A DNA stretch of 19,547 nt from Bacteroidales bacterium UBA5281 (GTDB lineage: Bacteria > Bacteroidota > Bacteroidia > Bacteroidales > Lentimicrobiaceae): the NCBI GenBank assembly GCA_002410555.1, contig DHSR01000026.1:550-20096 (forward strand), read 5' to 3'. Positions 14,158 to 19,547 of the stretch are shown here, in pieces (the first letter of the stretch is position 1; each line of letters begins with the position of its first letter). The notes under the pieces were generated by a model that saw only the letters and a program-made list of their open reading frames with translations, did not search any database and had not been told where the DNA came from. Position numbers and translations under genes: made by a program.

Positions 14158-16998
14158 ATGGGAAAAGACAAGACCAGAAAAACGGTTTATACCTTTGGGG
14201 ATAAAAAGGCCGAAGGTGATGCCAGTATGAAAAACCTGCTGGGAGGCAAGGGTGCCAACCTCTGCGAAATGAACCTTATTGGGGTTCCGGTTCCTCCGGG
14301 GTTTACCATCACCACCGAAGTTTCAACCGATTACAATGCCATGGGCCGGGAAAAAGTGATTGAAATGATCCGCCCCGAAGTAGAAGCTGCTGTTAAGTAT
14401 GTGGAAAATATTATGGGCGTTAAATTTGGCGATCATAACGATCCTTTGCTGCTCTCCGTGCGTTCAGGCTCCCGGGCTTCTATGCCGGGCATGATGGACA
14501 CCGTCTTGAACATGGGTTTGAATGATGATGCCGTGGAAGGAATTGCAAAGAAGACCGGAAACGAGCGTTTTGCCTGGGATTCATACCGCCGCTTCGTACA
14601 AATGTTTGGCGACGTGGTATTGGGTATGAAACCTGCCTCCAAAGAAGACATTGATCCATTTGAAGAAATTATGGATCATATGAAAGAAGAAAAAGGCATT
14701 GAACTGGACACCGATTTTAGTGTAGATGACCTGAAAGAAATGGTAAAACGCTTTAAAAAAGCAGTTAAAGATGTAACAGGACACGATTTCCCTACTGATC
14801 CCTGGGAGCAGTTGTGGGGCTCTGTGTTGGCTGTTTTTGACAGTTGGATGAACGAGCGCGCAGTATATTACCGCATGCTCAACAATATTCCCCACGAATG
14901 GGGCACTGCTGTGAATGTACAGGCCATGGTCTTCGGAAATATGGGTCAGAATTCGGGAACCGGCGTTGCCTTTACCCGCGATGCTGCCACCGGTGAGAAC
15001 CTTTTCAATGGCGAATACCTGATCAATGCGCAGGGTGAAGATGTGGTTGCCGGTATTCGCACACCGCAACAAATTACCAAAGAAGGCTCAAAACGCTGGG
15101 CTAAACTGGCCAATGTTTCAGAAGAGGAGCGGGCAACAAAATTCCCATCCCTTGAAGAAGCCATGCCGGCCATCTATAAAGAACTGCTTGAAACTGAGCA
15201 GAAACTCGAAGACCATTACCGGGATATGCAGGATTTGGAATTTACCATTCAGGATGGCAAACTGTGGATGTTGCAAACCCGTAATGGTAAACGTACCGGT
15301 GCTGCCATGGTAAAAATCGCCATGGATATGCTAAAACAGGGCATAATCACTGAAGAAGAAGCCTTGCTGCGTTGCGAACCCAATAAGCTGGACGAGTTAT
15401 TACATCCTGTTTTTGATGCTGAAGCCATTAAAAAAGCCAAAGTAGTAGCCAAAGGGCTTCCTGCGTCACCTGGTGCCGCCTCAGGTCAAATAGTGTTCTT
15501 TGCAGACCATGCAGAAGAGTGGGTTGCCAAAGGACATCAGGTGATACTGGTGCGCATTGAAACCTCGCCCGAAGACCTCAAGGGCATGAATCTGGCCAAG
15601 GGCATTCTGACGGCACGCGGTGGAATGACTTCACACGCAGCCGTAGTGGCTCGTGGTATGGGCAAATGCTGTGTATCAGGTGCCGGATCGCTTAAGATTG
15701 ATTATAAAGCACGAAAACTTGTTGTAGATGGGCTTACCCTGAAAGAAGGCGACTGGATTTCTCTTAATGGAACCACTGGTGAAGTTTATGAAGGCAAAAC
15801 CAACACCCGCGAAGCAGAACTCAGCGGCGACTTTGGCGAACTGATGAAATTAGCCGACAAACATTCTACCATGCGTGTGCGTACCAATGCTGATACGCCC
15901 CGTGATGCGCAGGTTGCCCGTAAATTCGGAGCCATAGGTATTGGTCTGTGCCGCACTGAGCATATGTTCTTTGAGGGAGACCGTATCCGTGCCATGCGCG
16001 AAATGATTCTGGCCGGCGATGAAACCGGACGCAGAAAGGCTCTGGAGAAACTGCTGCCCATTCAGCGCCAGGACTTCGAAGGCATCTTTGAAGCAATGCA
16101 TGATCTGCCGGTAACCGTTCGCCTGCTCGATCCACCATTGCATGAGTTTGTTCCTCACGAAGAAGCCAATCAAAAAGAGCTGGCAGAAGATTTGGGTATT
16201 TCCATTGAAGAAGTGAAACAAAAAATATCCGATCTCGAAGAGGTGAACCCCATGCTTGGCCACCGCGGTTGTCGTCTGGGAAACACTTATCCGGAAATTT
16301 CTGAGATGCAGGCACGCGCCATCATTGAAGCTGCCCTGAACCTAAAGAAAAAAGGCATCAAGACCCTTCCCGAAATTATGATCCCGCTCACAGGTACGCT
16401 CGAAGAAATGCGGATGCAGGAACAAATCGTTCGCGACACCATCGCCACAGTGTTTGAGGAGCGTAAAGATAGCATCGATTTTCTGGTAGGCACCATGTTA
16501 GAAATTCCGCGTGCAGCCCTTGTAGCCGATGAAATTGCCAAATCAGCCGAGTTCTTCTCTTTCGGAACCAACGATCTCACCCAGATGACTTTTGGTTATT
16601 CAAGGGACGATGCCGGAAAATTCCTGCCTGTTTATCTTGAAAAAGGTATCCTGAAACACGATCCTTTCCAGGTTCTTGATCAGGAAGGCGTTGGACAATT
16701 GGTACGCATGGGTATTGAGCGCGGCCGTTCAACCAATCCCAAGCTTAAGGTCGGTATTTGCGGTGAACACGGGGGCGAACCGTCATCGGTTGAATTCTGC
16801 TATCGTGTGGGTATGGACTACGTAAGTTGTTCACCTTTCCGCGTGCCAATCGCCCGGCTTGCTTCTGCTCAGGCATCGATTAAAGAAGCAGCCAAACTGG
16901 AAAAAGAAGGAAAAGCAAAGAAAAAAGACAAAGTTAAAAAGGCAGCCAAAAAAGCAGCTAAAAAAGATAAGAAAGCTAAAAAAGCAGCTAAAAAATAA
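14158..16998 (+). CDS. ppdK: Pyruvate, phosphate dikinase with a Lys/Ala-rich C-terminal tail
   Basis: A 946-residue cytosolic enzyme that interconverts pyruvate, ATP and phosphate with PEP, AMP and pyrophosphate. In order: the ATP-grasp-like N-terminal domain with YTFGDKK and GGKGANLCEM (29-38) and SGSRASMPGMMDTVLNMGLN; the swivelling phosphohistidine domain with GGMTSHAAVVARG, catalytic His493; and the PEP/pyruvate TIM barrel with LCRTEHMFFE and GICGEHGGE, catalytic Cys868. The spacing His-Cys (375) matches that of characterised PPDK. Odd: residues 913-946 form a tail of almost only Lys and Ala (KKAAKKAAKK type), like histone H1-like proteins, beyond the normal end of the family. It has its own promoter and terminator; pckA follows, also acting on PEP. 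Confidence 0.97.
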   Translation: MGKDKTRKTVYTFGDKKAEGDASMKNLLGGKGANLCEMNLIGVPVPPGFTITTEVSTDYNAMGREKVIEMIRPEVEAAVKYVENIMGVKFGDHNDPLLLSVRSGSRASMPGMMDTVLNMGLNDDAVEGIAKKTGNERFAWDSYRRFVQMFGDVVLGMKPASKEDIDPFEEIMDHMKEEKGIELDTDFSVDDLKEMVKRFKKAVKDVTGHDFPTDPWEQLWGSVLAVFDSWMNERAVYYRMLNNIPHEWGTAVNVQAMVFGNMGQNSGTGVAFTRDAATGENLFNGEYLINAQGEDVVAGIRTPQQITKEGSKRWAKLANVSEEERATKFPSLEEAMPAIYKELLETEQKLEDHYRDMQDLEFTIQDGKLWMLQTRNGKRTGAAMVKIAMDMLKQGIITEEEALLRCEPNKLDELLHPVFDAEAIKKAKVVAKGLPASPGAASGQIVFFADHAEEWVAKGHQVILVRIETSPEDLKGMNLAKGILTARGGMTSHAAVVARGMGKCCVSGAGSLKIDYKARKLVVDGLTLKEGDWISLNGTTGEVYEGKTNTREAELSGDFGELMKLADKHSTMRVRTNADTPRDAQVARKFGAIGIGLCRTEHMFFEGDRIRAMREMILAGDETGRRKALEKLLPIQRQDFEGIFEAMHDLPVTVRLLDPPLHEFVPHEEANQKELAEDLGISIEEVKQKISDLEEVNPMLGHRGCRLGNTYPEISEMQARAIIEAALNLKKKGIKTLPEIMIPLTGTLEEMRMQEQIVRDTIATVFEERKDSIDFLVGTMLEIPRAALVADEIAKSAEFFSFGTNDLTQMTFGYSRDDAGKFLPVYLEKGILKHDPFQVLDQEGVGQLVRMGIERGRSTNPKLKVGICGEHGGEPSSVEFCYRVGMDYVSCSPFRVPIARLASAQASIKEAAKLEKEGKAKKKDKVKKAAKKAAKKDKKAKKAAKK

Positions 16999-17022
16999 AT
17001 TTGTCTTCCACCTGATTTACAC

Positions 17023-17054
17023 AACAGCCATTCTTTTGAGTGGCTGTTTTTTTT
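17023..17054 (+). terminator. Rho-independent terminator of ppdK
   Basis: Arms AACAGCCATTC (17023-17033) and GAGTGGCTGTT (17038-17048) pair at all 11 positions, one as U-G, around a TTTT loop, and run into eight T (17047-17054). It lies 25 bases after the ppdK stop and separates it from pckA. Confidence 0.92.
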
Positions 17055-17104
17055 ATGCAGCAATGCAATAAATTTTAGCTTTCTTAGATTCATAGTATAT
17101 TTTA

Positions 17105-17134
17105 TTTGAAACATTTAAATATTGTTTAATTTTG
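17105..17134 (+). promoter_or_regulatory. Bacteroidota-type promoter for pckA
   Basis: TTTG (17105-17108), an 18-base spacer, and TAATTTTG (17127-17134) fit the -33/-7 pattern. The start of transcription would be near 17141 and the leader about 78 bases. Because this lies after the TTG at 17132, it supports the ATG at 17219 as the real start of pckA. Confidence 0.7.
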
Positions 17135-17218
17135 CATTTAGCTGAAACTGCTGCTCTGTCTGGCAGAAATATTCAGAAAAACAAAACTTATACCCGTAAA
17201 CCATCTAATTTAAACCTT

Positions 17219-18853
17219 ATGGAAAATGAAAAAAATGACGTTTTCACTATTAGTGGGAAAACGATTGATCTTTCACAATATGGAATTAAAAATGTTAAAG
17301 AGCTATTCTATAATCCGTCATTCGATTTACTTTACGAGCATGAAATGGATCCTTCCCTCGAAGGATACGAAAAAGGAATACTTACCAATACGGGGGCTGT
17401 TTCTGTTGATACGGGAGTATTCACCGGTCGTTCGCCTAAGGATAAATATATCGTACTTGATGATGTAAGTAAAGATACCATCTGGTGGTCAACGGTTGGT
17501 AAAAACGACAACAAACCACTTTCTCCCGACACCTGGGATTACCTCAAAGGTTTGGTTGTGGATCAATTGTCGGGAAAAAAATTATATGTTTTAGATGCCT
17601 TTGCAGGAGCCAATCAAGACTCGAGGCTGAGCATCCGTTTTATAGTAGAAGTAGCCTGGCAGGCACATTTCATTAAGAATATGTTCATCCGCCCCACAGA
17701 GGAGGAACTTGAAAACTTTAAGCCCGATTTTGTAATGTTGAACGGGTCAAAAGCCACCAACCCCAAATGGGAAGAGCAGGGCATGAATTCCGAAAACTTC
17801 GTGGTTTTCAATTTAAAAGAACGCATGCAAATCATAGGAGGTACCTGGTATGGCGGTGAGATTAAAAAAGGGATATTCACCATGATGAATTATTATCTCC
17901 CATTAAAAGGCATTGCTGCCATGCATTGTTCTGCCAATATGGGTAAAGAGGGTGATGTAGCAATATTTTTTGGTCTTTCGGGAACAGGCAAAACAACCCT
18001 CTCAGCCGATCCAAAGCGTGCCCTTATCGGAGACGATGAACATGGCTGGGACGATGACGGTGTATTTAACTTTGAAGGCGGATGTTACGCTAAATGCATC
18101 AATCTGAGTGAAGAAAATGAGCCTGATATTTATCATGCCATCCGCCGGGATGCATTGCTCGAAAACCTGGTGGTAAGACCCGATGGTAGCATTGATTTTG
18201 CAGATGCCTCAAAGACTGAAAATACAAGAGTTTCTTATCCCATTTATCACATTGAAAATATCGTAAAGCCAGTTTCTAAAGGCGGACATGCCCAAAAAGT
18301 TATTTTCCTTACAGCCGATGCCTTTGGGGTATTGCCTCCTGTATCAAGGTTAACTGCCGATCAGACTTCCTATCATTTTCTTTCGGGATTTACTGCCAAA
18401 CTTGCAGGCACTGAGCGTGGTGTTACCACACCGCAACCCACATTCTCGGCTTGTTTTGGAAATGCCTTCCTGGCGCTTCATCCCACAAAATATGCCATGG
18501 AACTGGTTAAACGCATGAATCATGCCGGGGCTAAAGCTTACCTGGTGAATACCGGATGGAACGGAACCGGCAAGCGCATTTCTATAAAGGATACCCGCGC
18601 CATTATTGATGCCATTTTGGATGGCTCTATTGATGAGGCACCAACCAAAACAATCCCTTATTTCAATCTTGAAGTGCCCACTGCGTTAAAAGGTGTAAAT
18701 CCTGCTATACTTGATCCGCGGGACACCTACACCAGTGCTGAAGAATGGAACAAAAAAGCCAAAGACCTGGCTCAACGCTTCATCAATAACTTTGAGAAAT
18801 ATACCGATAGTGAAGAGGGGAAACGCCTGGTAGCAGCGGGACCTAAGCTATAG
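17219..18853 (+). CDS. pckA: Phosphoenolpyruvate carboxykinase (ATP)
   Basis: A 544-residue cytosolic enzyme that converts oxaloacetate and ATP to PEP, CO2 and ADP; in many anaerobic Bacteroidota it may run toward oxaloacetate. The length is close to the 540 of the E. coli enzyme. Diagnostic parts: NTGAVSVDTGVFTGRSPKDK near the N-terminus, the kinase P-loop GLSGTGKTTLSAD starting at Gly252 with Lys258, the metal/nucleotide segment GDDEHGW just after, and ENTRVSYPIYHIENI. These define the ATP-dependent type rather than the GTP type. The frame is open upstream to a TTG at 17132, but the ATG at 17219 (MENEKNDVF) fits the family and the promoter. It follows ppdK after a terminator, so the two are separately transcribed. 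No terminator is evident downstream; repeats begin within 15 bases of the stop. Confidence 0.97.
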   Translation: MENEKNDVFTISGKTIDLSQYGIKNVKELFYNPSFDLLYEHEMDPSLEGYEKGILTNTGAVSVDTGVFTGRSPKDKYIVLDDVSKDTIWWSTVGKNDNKPLSPDTWDYLKGLVVDQLSGKKLYVLDAFAGANQDSRLSIRFIVEVAWQAHFIKNMFIRPTEEELENFKPDFVMLNGSKATNPKWEEQGMNSENFVVFNLKERMQIIGGTWYGGEIKKGIFTMMNYYLPLKGIAAMHCSANMGKEGDVAIFFGLSGTGKTTLSADPKRALIGDDEHGWDDDGVFNFEGGCYAKCINLSEENEPDIYHAIRRDALLENLVVRPDGSIDFADASKTENTRVSYPIYHIENIVKPVSKGGHAQKVIFLTADAFGVLPPVSRLTADQTSYHFLSGFTAKLAGTERGVTTPQPTFSACFGNAFLALHPTKYAMELVKRMNHAGAKAYLVNTGWNGTGKRISIKDTRAIIDAILDGSIDEAPTKTIPYFNLEVPTALKGVNPAILDPRDTYTSAEEWNKKAKDLAQRFINNFEKYTDSEEGKRLVAAGPKL

Positions 18854-18866
18854 CGAGTGTGGATTT

Positions 18867-19547
18867 AAAAAATCACGCAAAAACGCAAAGACACGCAAGT
18901 ATTGATTGCGGATTGCAGATTTAAAGAATCACGCAAAGACGCAGAGATACACAATATTGAGTGCGGATTGCAGATTGCAGATTGCGGATTAGGATTGAAT
19001 TTCTAACCACCGATTCCCAGTCACCAATCACCAATTAACCGCGAATTACCCCGAAAAAACGGGGTAAACGCAAATTAATGCGAATCATGTTTCAACGGCT
19101 CAACAAATCAACAAATCAACAAATCACAGATTACAACCGCGAATTACCCCGAAAAAACGGGGTAAACGCGGATTAACGCGAATTGATTTTTCAACAAATC
19201 AACAGATTCCGCCTGAGGCTGGTAGGCCACAGATCACAGATTACAGATCACCGGATTGAATTCCTAACCACTAATCACCATTCAGCAGATGCGGGCAGGC
19301 AATTCTTTTTTTGACAGGATTAACAAGATTAACAAGTTTGTTTTCTGACAGGCCTCCTCGCATTTCCGCCTGATGGGGCCAGGCCACGGCTTACCGACTC
19401 AACAAATCAACAGATTGCAGATTGCAGCTTACAGATCACAGATCACCGATTACAGCTTACAGATCACAGATTTCAACCGCGAATTACGCGAATTCCCGCG
19501 AATTGATTTTTCAACAACTCTACATCTATGTAACTCAACAAATCAAC
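18867..19547. repeat. Mosaic repeat field downstream of pckA
   Basis: About 680 bases without a gene, running to the window edge. Words include AATCACGCAAAGACGCA, GATTGCGGATTGCAGATT, GATTGAATTTCTAACCACC, CAACAAATCAAC, ACAGATCACAGATTACAG, GACAGGATTAACAAGATTAA, and GCGAATTGATTTTTCAACAA. Several words and their order (CGCAA module, then GATTGC module, then GAATTC/TCTAACCACC module) are shared with the field at 9251-9867. TGCGGGCAGGCAAT also occurs in both fields (about 9649 and 19289). Confidence 0.85.
19037..19169. repeat. Two 35-base direct repeats, each with a perfect hairpin
   Basis: Copies at 19037-19071 and 19135-19169 begin AACCGCGAATTACCCCG and end GGGGTAAACGC, and appear identical. Within each, TTACCCCG and CGGGGTAA pair perfectly over 8 bases around a loop of six A. 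Stem positions are 19046-19053/19060-19067 and 19144-19151/19158-19165. No T run follows, so they are not simple terminators. A degraded relative lacking the hairpin lies near 19475-19515. Confidence 0.85.

Noticed and set aside
13947..14204. 85-residue frame overlapping the ppdK start
   Set aside because: It overlaps the clear ppdK start in another frame, contains the ppdK promoter, and resembles no protein I know.
14581..16315. Long antisense frames (up to 163 residues) inside ppdK
   Set aside because: They are shadows of the codon-biased ppdK reading frame and show no family features or start signals of their own.
17132..17218. Upstream TTG start extending pckA by 29 residues
   Set aside because: The -7 promoter box covers this codon, the added residues are unlike the family, and the ATG at 17219 gives the normal length.
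19046..19067. Terminator for pckA
   Set aside because: The hairpin is perfect but is not followed by a T run, lies about 190 bases after the stop, and is duplicated within the repeat field.
1..19547. tRNA, rRNA, riboswitches, insertion sequences, prophage
   Set aside because: No cloverleaf-like, rRNA-like or transposase or integrase sequence was recognised by eye on either strand.

Overview
The window looks like chromosomal DNA of a member of the Bacteroidota, probably a Bacteroidales-like or environmental lineage. Genes have almost no Shine-Dalgarno sequences. Several start regions carry the Bacteroidota -7 box TAnnTTTG, sometimes with a TTTG -33 box. The gene families fit the phylum: a PorV/PorQ-like barrel, a large secreted helix-hairpin-helix protein, DUF4476, and a TerB-DnaJ protein. 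I cannot name a genus from the sequence.

Layout. Positions 1-5795 (minus strand): a YhcC-type radical SAM protein whose 3' end runs into a short repeat tract, a POT-family peptide transporter with its own promoter and terminator, and a two-gene envelope unit (PorV/PorQ-like barrel, then helix-hairpin-helix protein). Positions 5915-7082 (plus strand): a DUF2461 gene and a DUF454 membrane protein, converging on a TerB-DnaJ co-chaperone (7079-7810, minus) whose stop codon interlocks with theirs. Positions 7901-11172 (minus): the two halves of the saccharopine route of lysine breakdown (lysine-ketoglutarate reductase, then saccharopine dehydrogenase), separated by about 0.6 kb of mosaic repeats. 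Positions 11325-13121 (plus): mtgA, a possible 39-codon coupled ORF, and a secreted DUF4476 protein. Positions 13122-14157 have no intact gene but hold two decayed reading frames: a helix-turn-helix remnant, and an N-terminal remnant that I read as a grasp-with-spasm-type SPASM peptide maturase broken by two compensating single-base shifts. Positions 14158-18853 (plus): ppdK, with an unusual histone-like Lys/Ala tail, a strong terminator, a promoter, and pckA. Positions 18854-19547: a second gene-free field of the same mosaic repeats.

Together these are mostly housekeeping and central metabolism. PpdK and PckA work at the PEP-pyruvate-oxaloacetate node. The lysine pathway delivers aminoadipate semialdehyde and glutamate. 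MtgA, the envelope proteins and DUF4476 serve the cell surface. The least ordinary parts are the degraded RiPP-maturase-like locus at 13.2-13.9 kb, the modular repeat family at three places, and the basic tail on PpdK. I found no complete undescribed system; the best lead is the relic peptide-modification locus.
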